The notes under the pieces: model-generated
Seen by the model: the letters and a program-made list of their open reading frames with translations, nothing else
The model's database searches: none
What the model was told of the DNA's origin: nothing
Program-made: the position numbers and the translations under genes
Assembly: GCA_031291615.1 (NCBI GenBank)
Contig: JARLIS010000044.1
Location: 1-64,000 of the forward strand
DNA: 64,000 nucleotides
Direction: 5' to 3'
Source of the DNA: Parvibaculum sp.
GTDB taxonomy: Bacteria > Pseudomonadota > Alphaproteobacteria > Parvibaculales > Parvibaculaceae
In this document: positions 51,712-61,112 of the stretch, piece after piece
Numbering within the stretch: the stretch's first letter is position 1
How the letters are laid out: every line of letters starts with the position of its first letter

Positions 51712-53967
51712 ATGGCCAAGGTCATCACCCCGCCCGAAGGGCCCGCATTCGACATCAAGCTGCGTGAAGCGCTCGAAGAGCGCTATCTCGCCTATGCGCT
51801 GTCGACGATCATGCATCGCGCGCTGCCGGATGTGCGCGACGGGCTGAAGCCGGTGCATCGCCGCGTGCTGTTCGCGATGCGTCAGTTGAAGCTCGATCCG
51901 GGCTCGGGGTTCAAGAAGTGCGCCCGCGTCGTCGGCGACGTGATCGGCAAATATCACCCGCATGGCGACCAGTCGGTCTATGACGCGCTGGTGCGCCTCG
52001 CCCAGGATTTCGCGGTGCGTTATCCGATGATCGACGGGCAGGGCAATTTCGGCAATGTCGACGGCGATAACGCGGCCGCCATGCGCTACACCGAGGCGCG
52101 GTTGACGGAAGTGGCGGCGCTGCTGCTCGACGAGCTGGACGAGGACACGGTCGATTTCCGCGAGACTTATGACGGCGAGGAAAAAGAGCCCATCGTTCTG
52201 CCGGGCGCCTTTCCGAACCTGCTGGCGAATGGCGCGGCCGGCATCGCGGTCGGCATGGCGACCAGCATTCCGCCGCACAACGTGGCCGAGCTTTGCGACG
52301 CGGCGCTGCATCTCATCAAGCACCCGAACGCTTCGGCGGCGAAGCTCGTGGAACTGGTGCCGGGACCGGATTTTCCCACTGGCGGCATCATTGTTGAAAG
52401 CCGGGAATCCATGGCCGAGGCCTATGCGACAGGGCGCGGCGGCTTCCGCGTTCGGGCGCGTTGGGAGAAGGAAGAACTGCCGCGCGGGCTCTGGCAGATC
52501 GTCGTCACCGAAATTCCCTATCAGGTGCAGAAGTCGAAGCTCGTTGAAAAGCTCGCCGAATTGCTTTCGGCAAAAAAGCTGCCGCTGCTCGACGATGTGC
52601 GCGACGAGTCGTCGGAGGACATCCGCCTCGTGCTGGTGCCGAAGAGCCGCACCGTCGAGCCGGAACATCTGATGGAGTCGCTCTTCCGCTCGACCGAGCT
52701 TGAGAGCCGCTTTCCGTTGAACATGAACGTGCTTTCCGCCGGTCAGGTGCCGGGTGTGATGAGCCTGCGCGACGTGCTGCGCGCCTGGCTCGATCATCGC
52801 AAGGTCGTGCTGGTCAGGCGCTCCAATTTCCGCCTCGACAAGATCGCCAAGCGCCTTGAGGTGCTGGAAGGCTATCTCGTCGCCTATCTCAATCTCGACG
52901 AGGTGATCCGCATCATCCGTCAGGAGGACGAGCCGAAGGCCGAGCTGATGCGCGCCTTCAAGCTCACCGACAATCAGGCCGAAGCGATCCTCAATATGCG
53001 TCTCCGGAGCTTGCGCAAGCTCGAGGAGATGGAAATTCGCGGCGAGCACAAGGAGCTGTCCGCCGAGCAGAAGTCGCTGAAGGCATTGTTGAAGTCTGAC
53101 GATGCGCAGTGGACGAAGATCGGCGATGAGATCAGGGAGGTCCGCGCGAAGTTCGGCCCGAAGACCGAGCTTGGCCGCCGCCGTTCGACCTTCTCGGCCC
53201 CACCCTCGATCGAGTTCGTGCCGTTCGAGGCGATGATCGAGCGCGAGCCGATCACGGTCGTCTGTTCCTCCAAGGGCTGGATCCGCTCAATGAAAGGCCA
53301 TCTCGGGCCGGATGCGGACATCAAGTACAAGGAAGGCGACGACGAGCGTTTCATCATTCATGCGGAGACGACGGACAAGCTCGTGCTCTTTGCCACCGAT
53401 GGGCGCTTCTACACGCTCGGCGCCGACAAGCTGCCGGGCGGGCGCGGGCATGGCGAGCCTTTGCGGCTTCTCATCGACATGGAAGAGGGACGTGAGATCG
53501 TCGCGCTTTTCGTGCATCAGCCGGGCCGGAAGCTCCTCGTTGCGTCGCATGAAGGCAACGGCTTCATCGTGCCGGAGGATGAGGTTGTCGCCATGCGGCG
53601 CGCGGGCAAGCAGGTGCTCAATGTGTCGGGCGCCGACGAGGCGGTTGCCTGCGCCGTCGTGCAGGGCGACCATGTCGCGGTGATCGGCGAGAACCGGAAG
53701 CTGCTGATCTTCAAACTTGCCGAAGTGAACGAGATGACGCGCGGCAAGGGCGTCAGGCTTCAGAAATACAAGGATGGCGGGTTGAGCGATGTGAAGTGCT
53801 TCACCTTGAAGGACGGGCTCATCGTCTATGACCGTTCCAACCGGGCGCGCAATTTCAGCGCCGCCGATCTGAAGGACTGGAGAGGCGAGCGCGCGCAGGC
53901 GGGGCGGTTGCCGCCCAAGGGCTATCCTTCGGGCGCTAAGTTCGGCGGGCCGTTCGGCGCGGTTTAG
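51712..53967 (+). CDS. parC: DNA topoisomerase IV subunit A
   Basis: A 751-residue subunit that cuts and rejoins DNA for chromosome decatenation. The catalytic Tyr126 is in [14 protein letters not shown]. The winged-helix region has [13 protein letters not shown] and [20 protein letters not shown]. At the position of E. coli ParC Ser80 it has Gln87 and at Glu84 it has Asp91, which probably influences quinolone response (inference). The C-terminal blades ([30 protein letters not shown]) complete it. ATG 51712 follows CGGAGAG. It is convergent with the gene at 53974. Confidence 0.97.
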   Translation: MAKVITPPEGPAFDIKLREALEERYLAYALSTIMHRALPDVRDGLKPVHRRVLFAMRQLKLDPGSGFKKCARVVGDVIGKYHPHGDQSVYDALVRLAQDFAVRYPMIDGQGNFGNVDGDNAAAMRYTEARLTEVAALLLDELDEDTVDFRETYDGEEKEPIVLPGAFPNLLANGAAGIAVGMATSIPPHNVAELCDAALHLIKHPNASAAKLVELVPGPDFPTGGIIVESRESMAEAYATGRGGFRVRARWEKEELPRGLWQIVVTEIPYQVQKSKLVEKLAELLSAKKLPLLDDVRDESSEDIRLVLVPKSRTVEPEHLMESLFRSTELESRFPLNMNVLSAGQVPGVMSLRDVLRAWLDHRKVVLVRRSNFRLDKIAKRLEVLEGYLVAYLNLDEVIRIIRQEDEPKAELMRAFKLTDNQAEAILNMRLRSLRKLEEMEIRGEHKELSAEQKSLKALLKSDDAQWTKIGDEIREVRAKFGPKTELGRRRSTFSAPPSIEFVPFEAMIEREPITVVCSSKGWIRSMKGHLGPDADIKYKEGDDERFIIHAETTDKLVLFATDGRFYTLGADKLPGGRGHGEPLRLLIDMEEGREIVALFVHQPGRKLLVASHEGNGFIVPEDEVVAMRRAGKQVLNVSGADEAVACAVVQGDHVAVIGENRKLLIFKLAEVNEMTRGKGVRLQKYKDGGLSDVKCFTLKDGLIVYDRSNRARNFSAADLKDWRGERAQAGRLPPKGYPSGAKFGGPFGAV

Positions 53968-53973
53968 ACGCCG

Positions 53974-54450
53974 CTATTTGATCGTGAGGGGCTGGGTCAG
54001 TTCGTGGCCCCAGTAGCGCACGAAGAGCAGATATTCGCCGGGCTTCACGCGGGCCGGGTCGAGTTCGAGCGTGTATTTCTCGGTCATGGCGTGGTTGCCT
54101 TCGAGATAGTTGGTCACCACGACCTGCGCGCACATGCCCGTTGCCTGCGACTGCACGAATTCCTTGTTGGTGTTGGTGATGAACCAGCGGAAGACGTCGC
54201 ATTGCGTCGGCGCGGTGAGCACCAGCCCGTCCTTGGTGTTGTTCTCAAGGCGAACGGTCAGGCCGAAGGGGATTTGTCCATCGGCGGCGACAGCCCCCTG
54301 CTCGGTCGTTACGACCAGCTTGACCGGCTCGTCCGGCTGCACGTTGCCCGTATAGATGAAATAGGCGATGACGCCGACAGTGGCGAGCATGACGACGGCC
54401 ATGTTCATCATGCGCTGGCTGAGCGCGGTTTTTTGCTCCTGGAGGGCCAT
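53974..54450 (-). CDS. Membrane-anchored protein with BsuPI-like domain
   Basis: A 158-residue protein. One N-terminal helix (MNMAVVMLATVGVIAYFIYT) acts as an anchor or signal, and the rest is a small beta domain: PFGLTVRLENNTKDGLVLTA, TQCDVFRWFITNTNKEFVQS, ATGMCAQ, and KPGEYLLFVRYWG. The order of strands resembles BsuPI-type immunoglobulin folds. Function unknown; two cysteines (about residues 84 and 106) could form a disulfide in the periplasm. It lies 33 bases after the transferase gene on the same strand. Confidence 0.7.
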   Translation of the reverse strand: MALQEQKTALSQRMMNMAVVMLATVGVIAYFIYTGNVQPDEPVKLVVTTEQGAVAADGQIPFGLTVRLENNTKDGLVLTAPTQCDVFRWFITNTNKEFVQSQATGMCAQVVVTNYLEGNHAMTEKYTLELDPARVKPGEYLLFVRYWGHELTQPLTIK

Positions 54451-54483
54451 CTCGTCTCCGTCGGTTCGTGCGGTTGGATGTCG

Positions 54484-55218
54484 TCAGGGAACGGTGCGCC
54501 AGCCATCGAGGCCAAGCGCCTCGATCGGGCGGAAGCGCATCTTGTAAGCCATCTTCCGGCAGTCGGCGACCCAATATCCCAGATAGACGTATGGCAGGCC
54601 GAGCGTTCGGGCGCGCATGACGTGATCGAGAACCATGTAGGTGCCGAGGCTGCGCTCCTCCGCCAGGGGATCGAAGAAGCTGTAGACCATCGAGAGGCCG
54701 TCATCGAGCCTGTCGGTGAGCGAGGCGGCGCGCAGCGTGCCGAGGCCGGTTTCCGGATCGCGGGTGCGGTATTCGACGATCGAAGTGTCGACCGTCGTGT
54801 CCTCGATCATCGAGACGTAATCGAGAGGCGTCATTTCGGCCATGCCGCCTTCGGTATGGCGGACGTCGAGATAGCCGCGCAGCAGAGAGAATTGCTCCTG
54901 CGTCGCGCGCGCGGACACGGTTTCGGCGAGCATGTCGGCATTGCGCGCGAGAACGCGGCGGAAGCTGCGGCCGGGTTCGAAATCGTCGACGATGATGCGA
55001 ACGGACACACAAGCGGAGCATCCGTCGCAGGCCGGACGGTAGGCGATGTTCTGACTGCGGCGGAAACCCGCCTGCGTCAGCGTGTTATTCAGGGAGATCG
55101 CGTTTTCGCTGAGGAGGTGGGTGAACACCTTCTTCTCGTAGCGGCCCGGCAGATAGGGGCAGGGCTGCGGCGTGGTGATGTAGAACTGGGGAAAGCGATT
55201 GCCGAAATGCTCTGTCAC
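54484..55218 (-). CDS. bpt: Aspartate/glutamate leucyltransferase (arginyltransferase family)
   Basis: A 244-residue N-end-rule transferase that adds Leu to proteins bearing N-terminal Asp or Glu, targeting them to ClpSAP. Signatures are FYITTPQPCPYLPGRYEKKV, NIAYRPACDGCSACVSVR (CxxC pair), TPLDYVSMIEDTTVDTS and LPYVYLGYWVADCRKMAYK. Leucyl versus arginyl specificity follows the bacterial type. It is next to parC and the RDD gene as in related genomes. ATG 55218 is the family start. Confidence 0.93.
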   Translation of the reverse strand: MTEHFGNRFPQFYITTPQPCPYLPGRYEKKVFTHLLSENAISLNNTLTQAGFRRSQNIAYRPACDGCSACVSVRIIVDDFEPGRSFRRVLARNADMLAETVSARATQEQFSLLRGYLDVRHTEGGMAEMTPLDYVSMIEDTTVDTSIVEYRTRDPETGLGTLRAASLTDRLDDGLSMVYSFFDPLAEERSLGTYMVLDHVMRARTLGLPYVYLGYWVADCRKMAYKMRFRPIEALGLDGWRTVP

Positions 55219-55309
55219 AGCCGGTCATTTCCAGGGTTCGATCCCACCGGCGAAACGCAACCGGCGGCCTCAGAATAAGACGTATATCGAGGCGTGACGA
55301 GGGGCCTTG

Positions 55310-55792
55310 TCAGGCGAATTCCCGGCGGATGACAACCGTGCCGCAGAGATAGTCGTGAAGGCAGCGGCGGCGGGTGTTGAAGAAAGGCACCAGCAGGACG
55401 AGCAGGGTGCCGACGGTCACACTGACGTAGAAGAGAAGGGTTTGCAGCGCGCCTTGCAGATAGCCGGGTCTCCGGCCGTCCCAGGTGCGAAGCTCAATGC
55501 CCTGCCAGCGCATGCCGGGCGTGGCCGAATTGGGGCCGCCAAGGCTCAGTGTGAAATAGGCAAGGCCGATCAGCGGACTCAAGGCGGCGCCCGGCCAGAG
55601 GAGGCCCAAGGTGAGGATGCCGAGAATGCCGAAGACGATGGTCGCCACCAGGATCAGGAACGAGATCAGCACAAGATCGGCGATATAGGCGACCGAACGG
55701 GCGAAGACGACGCCATCAAAAGCGCCGGCCGGCCATTCGTGGCCATCCAACTCGATCGGGCTGGACCGGACGAGACCTTGTTGATCGCTCAT
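55310..55792 (-). CDS. RDD-family membrane protein
   Basis: A 160-residue membrane protein. The RDD pattern is present as ARSVAYIADLVLISFLILVA (R and D), ATPGMRWQGIELRTWDGR (GM motif with Asp) and NTRRRCLHDYLCGTVV at the end, with three hydrophobic helices. Some RDD proteins transport ions or small molecules, but the role here is unknown. It follows the motAB region and precedes bpt. Confidence 0.87.
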   Translation of the reverse strand: MSDQQGLVRSSPIELDGHEWPAGAFDGVVFARSVAYIADLVLISFLILVATIVFGILGILTLGLLWPGAALSPLIGLAYFTLSLGGPNSATPGMRWQGIELRTWDGRRPGYLQGALQTLLFYVSVTVGTLLVLLVPFFNTRRRCLHDYLCGTVVIRREFA

Positions 55793-55862
55793 ATTCCCCT
55801 CGTGAAGCGCATTTTCCGCGTGTCACATATGTATCGGGCCGGGCTCGTGCAAGCCAGTCCGT

Positions 55863-56813
55863 TCAGGGCTTCAGGCCGGGCGGCGCCGCGGGCGCTTCGC
55901 GCAGAAGCACGATGGAAAGCCGGCGATTGGCCGCCATGTGCGGGTCTTCGGGGAAGAGCGGTTCGGAATCGGCCTTGCCCACCACCTGATAGATGCGGTC
56001 GTCGGGCAGGCCCTGATCCTCGATGATGCGGCGTGCGGCGTTGGCGCGGTCCGACGTCAGCTCCCAGTTGGAATAGCCGGGGCCGCCCTGATAGGGATTT
56101 GAATCCGTATGGCCCGAAATGCTGATGCGGTTGGGCAGGCGGAGCAGGATCTTGCCGACCGTCTGGACGAGAAGGCGCGTGCGCTCATAGGGTTCGGCGT
56201 GGCCGGCGGGAAACATCGAGCGGCCGTCCTGATCGACAATCTGGATGCGGAGGCCTTCCGGCGTTTCGTCGATGATGACGTTGTGCGACAGCGCGGCGAG
56301 ATCGGGATTGTTCTGCATCGCCTGGCGGAGGCTCTCGGCGGCGGAGCGGAAATTTTCCTCGTCGCGCGAATTGCTCTGGATGGGCGAGGTGTTGGGGTTG
56401 CTTACCGCCTGTGCGGCTTGCGCGGCGTTGGTCGATTCGGCTGTGCCGTTCGAGGCGCTGGCGGTGCGCTTGTCCTCGGTCTGCGAACTCTTGGGGGCGG
56501 CGGGCGTCGAAATGGTCATGACGACGCGCGGCGCCGAGCCCGGCATGCGGTTGCCTTCGGCGTCGAAGGCGGTGCCGCCGAGAATGCCGCCCGCGCCGCT
56601 GGTCGAGCGGCTGACGCTGGCGGGCGCGAAATAGTCGGCAAGGCCCTGCTTCTGCTCCGGCGTCGTCATGCTGATGAGCCACATCAGCAGGAAGAAGGCC
56701 ATCATCGCGGTTACGAAGTCGGCATAGGCGATCTTCCAGGCGCCGCCATGATGCGCATGGCCGGCCTTCTTGACCTTCTTGTAGATGATAGGCTGCTGGT
56801 TCGCTTCGGCCAT
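55863..56813 (-). CDS. motB: Flagellar motor stator protein MotB
   Basis: A 316-residue stator protein. The single membrane helix near the N terminus has the proton-binding Asp32 in AYADFVTAMMAFFLLMWL. The OmpA-like peptidoglycan-binding domain in the C-terminal half contains ISISGHTDSNPYQGGPGYSN and DRANAARRIIEDQG. A Ser/Ala/Gln-rich linker of about 100 residues lies between them. It pairs with motA, 20 bases upstream, in one operon; flagellar structural genes are not in the window. Confidence 0.95.
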   Translation of the reverse strand: MAEANQQPIIYKKVKKAGHAHHGGAWKIAYADFVTAMMAFFLLMWLISMTTPEQKQGLADYFAPASVSRSTSGAGGILGGTAFDAEGNRMPGSAPRVVMTISTPAAPKSSQTEDKRTASASNGTAESTNAAQAAQAVSNPNTSPIQSNSRDEENFRSAAESLRQAMQNNPDLAALSHNVIIDETPEGLRIQIVDQDGRSMFPAGHAEPYERTRLLVQTVGKILLRLPNRISISGHTDSNPYQGGPGYSNWELTSDRANAARRIIEDQGLPDDRIYQVVGKADSEPLFPEDPHMAANRRLSIVLLREAPAAPPGLKP

Positions 56814-56833
56814 GATCCGCTCCCGTTACGCCG

Positions 56834-57700
56834 TCAACTTGCAGCGGGTTGCAGATTGGCCGTCGATTGTTCCACTTCGGCGAAGGTCGGGCGCACTTCG
56901 GACATCAGCGCCTTGCGGGCGAACTCGATCGAAACGGCGGGCGCGTAGCCGGCCATATGCGCGAGAAGCCCCGCCTTCATCGACAGGTAATATTTGGATT
57001 CCGCCTCGAAGATGTTGCGCAGCGATTGCGCCATCGGGCCGAAGAAGCCATAGGCGCAGAGCACGCCGAGGAAGGTGCCGACAAGCGCGCCGCCGATGAG
57101 GTGGCCCAGCACTTCGGGCGGCTGGTTGATCGCGCCCATGGTGTGAATGACGCCGAGCACGGCGGCGACGATGCCCAGAGCGGGTGTTGCGTCGGCCAGT
57201 GTCTGCACGCCGACGACAAGGCGCTCGCGCTCCTGATGATGGGTTTCGAGTTCCTCGTCCATCAGCGCTTCGAGCTCATGAGCGTTTTCGGTGCCCAGCG
57301 TGATCATGCGCAGGTAGTCGCACATGAATTCGACGGCGTGATGGTCGGCGGCGAAAACGGGGAACTGCGAGAAGACGGAGGATTCCTTGGGGTTCTCGAC
57401 ATGCGCTTCGAGCGCGAGGTTGCCCTTGCTCTTGGCGAGCTTGAAGAGCGTGTACTGGAGGCCCAGGAGTTCGAGGTAGGCGGCCTTGTTGTAGCGCGGG
57501 CCGCGGAACAGGGTTCCGAACATGCCGCCGATGCCCTTGAGCACCGCGGGTGGGTTACCGATGACGAAGGAGCCGATGGCGGCGCCCAGAATGATGATGG
57601 CTTCGAAGGGCTGAAACAGCACCGCGAGATGCGCGCCCGAGGCGGCATAACCGCCGAACACGCTAATCAACACAACCAATATGCCCACGATCAGCCGCAT
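56834..57700 (-). CDS. motA: Flagellar motor stator protein MotA
   Basis: A 288-residue stator protein with four membrane helices (MRLIVGILVVLISVFGGYAA; FEAIIILGAAIGSFVIG; TPALGIVAAVLGVIHTMG; LIGGALVGTFLGVLCAYGFF) and a large cytoplasmic loop bearing charged residues. Pro in PALGIVAA is the conserved Pro of the force-generating unit. ATG 57700 is chosen because the helix begins there; the frame is open to 57733. The 254-base gap to the divergent flavin reductase gene contains the promoter. Confidence 0.95.
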   Translation of the reverse strand: MRLIVGILVVLISVFGGYAASGAHLAVLFQPFEAIIILGAAIGSFVIGNPPAVLKGIGGMFGTLFRGPRYNKAAYLELLGLQYTLFKLAKSKGNLALEAHVENPKESSVFSQFPVFAADHHAVEFMCDYLRMITLGTENAHELEALMDEELETHHQERERLVVGVQTLADATPALGIVAAVLGVIHTMGAINQPPEVLGHLIGGALVGTFLGVLCAYGFFGPMAQSLRNIFEAESKYYLSMKAGLLAHMAGYAPAVSIEFARKALMSEVRPTFAEVEQSTANLQPAAS

Positions 57701-57954
57701 CGCGTCCGCTACTTTCCTCTCGGATGAACCCACATAGTCAGGGGCACGCAGGCCAATCCCGCCGACATCCTGTCTGAGCCGATTGTCGGGGAACCGCCGT
57801 TAACATCAGGTTTAACCAATTCAATTTGCGTGAAATTCGAGCGTTTTGCGCAGGCCTCGGGTTGCCTAATGGCGCTTCATGGGATTAAACCGGCGTTAAG
57901 GCGCTGGCAGCGGGCTCTCAAGGTTGCCGCGATGCAACATCGGGCGGCGAGATC

Positions 57955-58443
57955 ATGACTCACGATCAGAGAAAATTCCGTAACGCGCTTGGCTGGTTTG
58001 CGACCGGCGTCGCGGTCATCACGACTCAGGTCAAAGGGCAAAAGCCCATCGGGATTACCGTCAATTCATTCTCATCGGTTTCGCTCGATCCGCCGCTCAT
58101 CCTCTGGAGCCTCGACAAGAAGTCGGACACGCTGGCCGTGTTCAATGCCGTCGAGACATTCACTGTGAATGTGCTGCGCGAGGATCATCGCGAGATTTCG
58201 ACACGACTTTCAAAGCAGGGCGATCACAGCCTGGACGGTCTGGCGACGCGCGTCGGCGCCAACGGCCTCCCGGCCATCGAGGAAGCGCTGGCGCATTTCG
58301 AGTGCGACGTTTATGCGCGACACGATGCGGGCGACCACATCATCATTCTGGGCCGGGTGACGCATTTCGAATATGCCGAAGACGGACGGCCGCTGCTTTA
58401 TCATCGCGGCGGATATCAGGGGCTTGCGTCGGGCGCGCCCTGA
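57955..58443 (+). CDS. Flavin reductase-like protein (FMN-binding)
   Basis: A 162-residue FMN-binding split-barrel protein. It has FRNALGWFATGVAVITTQVK, GITVNSFSSVSLDPPLILW, FTVNVLREDH and HFEYAEDGRPLLYHRGGYQG, the standard HpaC/flavin-reductase layout. It would supply reduced flavin to a partner monooxygenase, none of which is adjacent. Its last 28 bases overlap the convergent MarR gene. Confidence 0.89.
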   Translation: MTHDQRKFRNALGWFATGVAVITTQVKGQKPIGITVNSFSSVSLDPPLILWSLDKKSDTLAVFNAVETFTVNVLREDHREISTRLSKQGDHSLDGLATRVGANGLPAIEEALAHFECDVYARHDAGDHIIILGRVTHFEYAEDGRPLLYHRGGYQGLASGAP

Positions 58444-58967
58444 GCGGATTCGGCGCTCGCGGCGGGCGATCCCTTCGCGCGGTCTTCGGCATCGAGCACG
58501 ACGAGATTGTCCCGCATCAAAGAAATGCAATCGAGCATCGTCAGATAGCTATCTTCGCCGATGCCTTCGGTCGCGGCGCGATGGATGCTGGCATAGGTTT
58601 CCATGCCCCTGTGCTTCACGGAGTGCATCAGCTCGGTGAGGTAGATGCATTTCGCGCGGCGGTCGGTCGGGTGCGAGCGACGCTCTATGAGATGCAGCGC
58701 TTCCAGTTCGTTGACATAGATGCCGACCGAGACCTTGTGAATTTGCAGAGCGTTTGCGAGTTCGGTCTGGGTCTGTCCGTCACGGGCGAGCAACTCGGTC
58801 AGGAGCCTTGTCTGATTGCGGCTGAGGCGGGTGCGCCTGTCATATACCGTGCTCATCAGAGCGCCGATTTCCATCAGCAGATTTAGAAGATACTGCGGAG
58901 AGAAACGGTCGTCCGAGCCGGGCGGAGGTGAACCGCCCGCAGCGTCAGACTGTTTTGTTCGCGCCAT
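58416..58967 (-). CDS. MarR-family transcriptional regulator
   Basis: A 183-residue winged-helix regulator. Central points are LSRNQTRLLTELLARDGQTQ, TELANALQIHKVSVGIYVNE (recognition helix) and ERRSHPTDRRAKCIYLTELM (wing with DxR). The tail is low complexity (SPAASAESAQGAP). ATG 58967 follows GAGGAAG. It probably controls neighbouring genes, possibly the flavin reductase, although the 3' ends overlap and the promoters are apart. Binding sites are not recognised. Confidence 0.88.
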   Translation of the reverse strand: MARTKQSDAAGGSPPPGSDDRFSPQYLLNLLMEIGALMSTVYDRRTRLSRNQTRLLTELLARDGQTQTELANALQIHKVSVGIYVNELEALHLIERRSHPTDRRAKCIYLTELMHSVKHRGMETYASIHRAATEGIGEDSYLTMLDCISLMRDNLVVLDAEDRAKGSPAASAESAQGAPDASP

Positions 58968-59253
58968 ATTCGACTTCCTCTGCGGGCGGCTCGCCGGCTG
59001 ATCTCCACCAATTAGTTCGACACTTGCCGACTTGACGCCCAGCCCCCCCGGATGGTTTCGTAACGTCAATTTACTAAAAATAAGCCCGGCGGTCATTGAA
59101 TTTCCGCAAGTCCGGGCGAGGGTGGAGACTTCACTGCTGGGGTCGATCGCGAGGCGATCGGCCTTTCCCGGAATTCGGCTTGGCGGAGTGGATTGGGTGA
59201 CGGTTGCGTTGATTGCAGGAAAGCGGGAGCAGTTTTCTGTGCCGCCCACGCGC

Positions 59254-60129
59254 ATGGACCGCCCTTTTGCGGTCTCGATCCTATTTCATATCCTATTGAT
59301 TTTGCTTGCTCTTTTTCGCATGGCGCTGATGGGTGGGCCGGGGCCCGGCGGCGGTGATGGCATGAAATATCAACGCGCCGCGGGCGCGGGGCACGACAAG
59401 CTGGCGGCCGAGGGTGTCATAACGGCGGAACTTGTTAAGGCGCCGAAGCCGAAGCCCGTTGAAAAGAAGGTCGAGGAAAAGCTGAAGCCGGTCGAAAAGC
59501 CGAAATTCGAGCCCGCTCCGAATCCCAAGGCCGAGATCAAGGTTCGCAAGCAGAAGCCGAAGCCGGTCGAGACGAAACCGGAGCCCGCCGAAACGCAGCC
59601 CAGCGAGCCCACGCAGCCGACGCGCGAATTGACGCTTGAAGAGGAGCTGGCCGGCGTCGGCAAGGGCGTTGCGGGCGGCAAGGGGCAAGGCGACGGCGGC
59701 AATGCGATCGAAACGATCCTCAATCACAAGGGCACCCTGATGCTCGGCGGAGAGATGTCGTCGCGGCTGTCGGGTAAAACGTTCCACCTTGAGATGGGGC
59801 GCGTCGACGTTCAGGGCGGCAACCGTCTTATCAACACGGAAATCGAGCTGCATCCCGACGGGACCAGCACGGTGACGCTGACGCACTATTTTTTCCAGAC
59901 CTATCACGAACTCTATTCATCGACGCGGAGCGAAAGCGGCACCGGGCATTGGTGGATCGAAGGCAATCGCTGGTGCCATCAATCGCCGATCATCAACTAC
60001 AATACCAAGGACTGCTACGACCTGACGACGGCGGGCGCCGAGGTGCGTCTCTATTATGCGCCATGCAATCAGGAATCCTCCGCGCTGTGCAAGACGGGAC
60101 GTCTTGCCGGCACCGGCGAAGTCAAATAA
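59254..60129 (+). CDS. TonB-like periplasmic-spanning protein, function unknown
   Basis: A 291-residue protein. A single N-terminal membrane helix (FAVSILFHILLILLALF) is followed by a glycine-rich turn (GGPGPGGGDG), a long Lys/Pro/Glu-rich segment (PKPKPVEKKVEEKLKPVEKP and following) and a C-terminal domain with WWIEGNRWCHQS and paired cysteines (DCYDLT; PCNQES; LCKTGR). The overall plan is that of TonB or TolA, but the C-terminal domain is not one I can name. ATG 59254 is the start that places the helix at the N terminus; the frame is open further upstream. No ExbB/ExbD nearby. Confidence 0.65.
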   Translation: MDRPFAVSILFHILLILLALFRMALMGGPGPGGGDGMKYQRAAGAGHDKLAAEGVITAELVKAPKPKPVEKKVEEKLKPVEKPKFEPAPNPKAEIKVRKQKPKPVETKPEPAETQPSEPTQPTRELTLEEELAGVGKGVAGGKGQGDGGNAIETILNHKGTLMLGGEMSSRLSGKTFHLEMGRVDVQGGNRLINTEIELHPDGTSTVTLTHYFFQTYHELYSSTRSESGTGHWWIEGNRWCHQSPIINYNTKDCYDLTTAGAEVRLYYAPCNQESSALCKTGRLAGTGEVK

Positions 60130-60220
60130 ATCTGTTTACGGAATAATTTGCCCAGCTTTGCGGTCCCCGTCGCCGCCTGATATGACTTGCCTACCCCCTG
60201 GTTGACATGAAGAGGCGGCA

Positions 60221-61099
60221 ATGGCGGAGAAGGTGGCGTTTCTCGGGCTCGGCGTGATGGGCTTTCCGATGGCCGGGCATCTCAGGAAGGCCGGTCACGA
60301 GGTCACGGTCTATAACCGGACGGCGGCGAAGGCGGAGGCCTGGGCGCGGGAGCATGGCGGCGCGACGGCGGCAACGCCGAGGGAGGCTGCGAAGGGCGCC
60401 CGGTTCGTATTCGCCTGCGTCGGCAATGACGACGATGTGCGGGCGGTGACGCTGGGCGAGAGCGGCGCTTTCGCTGGCATGGCGCGCGGCGCCATATTCG
60501 TCGACCACACGACGGCCTCGGCGTCGCTGGCGCGGGAGCTCGATGCGGCGGCACGGGCGGCAGGTCTCGGTTTTGTCGATGCGCCGGTCTCGGGCGGTCA
60601 AGCGGGGGCGGAGAAGGGCATTCTCACCGTCATGGCGGGGGGCGAGGAGGCAGCCTATGCGGCGGCCGAGCCCGTAATCGCCGCCTATGCGCGGGCGGTG
60701 AGGCGCATGGGGCCGGCCGGGTCCGGCCAGCTCACCAAGATGGTCAATCAGATCTGCATAGCGGGGCTTGTCGAGGCGCTTTCCGAAGGCATTCACTTTG
60801 CGACGAAGGCGGGGCTCGATCCCGCGGCTGTCATCGACGTGATCTCCAAGGGCGCGGCGCAGAGCTGGCAGATGGAGAACCGCTTCAAGACGATGATTGC
60901 GGGCGAGTTCAATCACGGATTTGCGGTGGACTGGATGCGCAAGGACCTTGCAATCTGTCTCGAGGAGGCGCGGACGAACGGCGCGCATCTTCCGGTGACG
61001 GCGCTGGTCGATCAGTTCTATTCGGAAGTTCAGGCCATGGGCGGCAAGCGGTGGGACACGTCGAGCCTGATTGCGCGGCTGAACAAGGCGGCGGTGTGA
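60221..61099 (+). CDS. 3-Hydroxyisobutyrate dehydrogenase-family oxidoreductase
   Basis: A 292-residue NAD(P)-dependent beta-hydroxyacid dehydrogenase. The Rossmann motif is VAFLGLGVMGFPMAGHLRKA, the substrate loop FVDAPVSGGQAGAEKG, the catalytic Lys in GSGQLTKMVNQ, and DWMRKDLAICLEEAR is the conserved helix near the end. The substrate could be 3-hydroxyisobutyrate or a related acid. It lies 13 bases upstream of the decarboxylase gene in the same direction. Confidence 0.9.
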   Translation: MAEKVAFLGLGVMGFPMAGHLRKAGHEVTVYNRTAAKAEAWAREHGGATAATPREAAKGARFVFACVGNDDDVRAVTLGESGAFAGMARGAIFVDHTTASASLARELDAAARAAGLGFVDAPVSGGQAGAEKGILTVMAGGEEAAYAAAEPVIAAYARAVRRMGPAGSGQLTKMVNQICIAGLVEALSEGIHFATKAGLDPAAVIDVISKGAAQSWQMENRFKTMIAGEFNHGFAVDWMRKDLAICLEEARTNGAHLPVTALVDQFYSEVQAMGGKRWDTSSLIARLNKAAV

Positions 61100-61112
61100 A
61101 GAGGAGCTTTCG

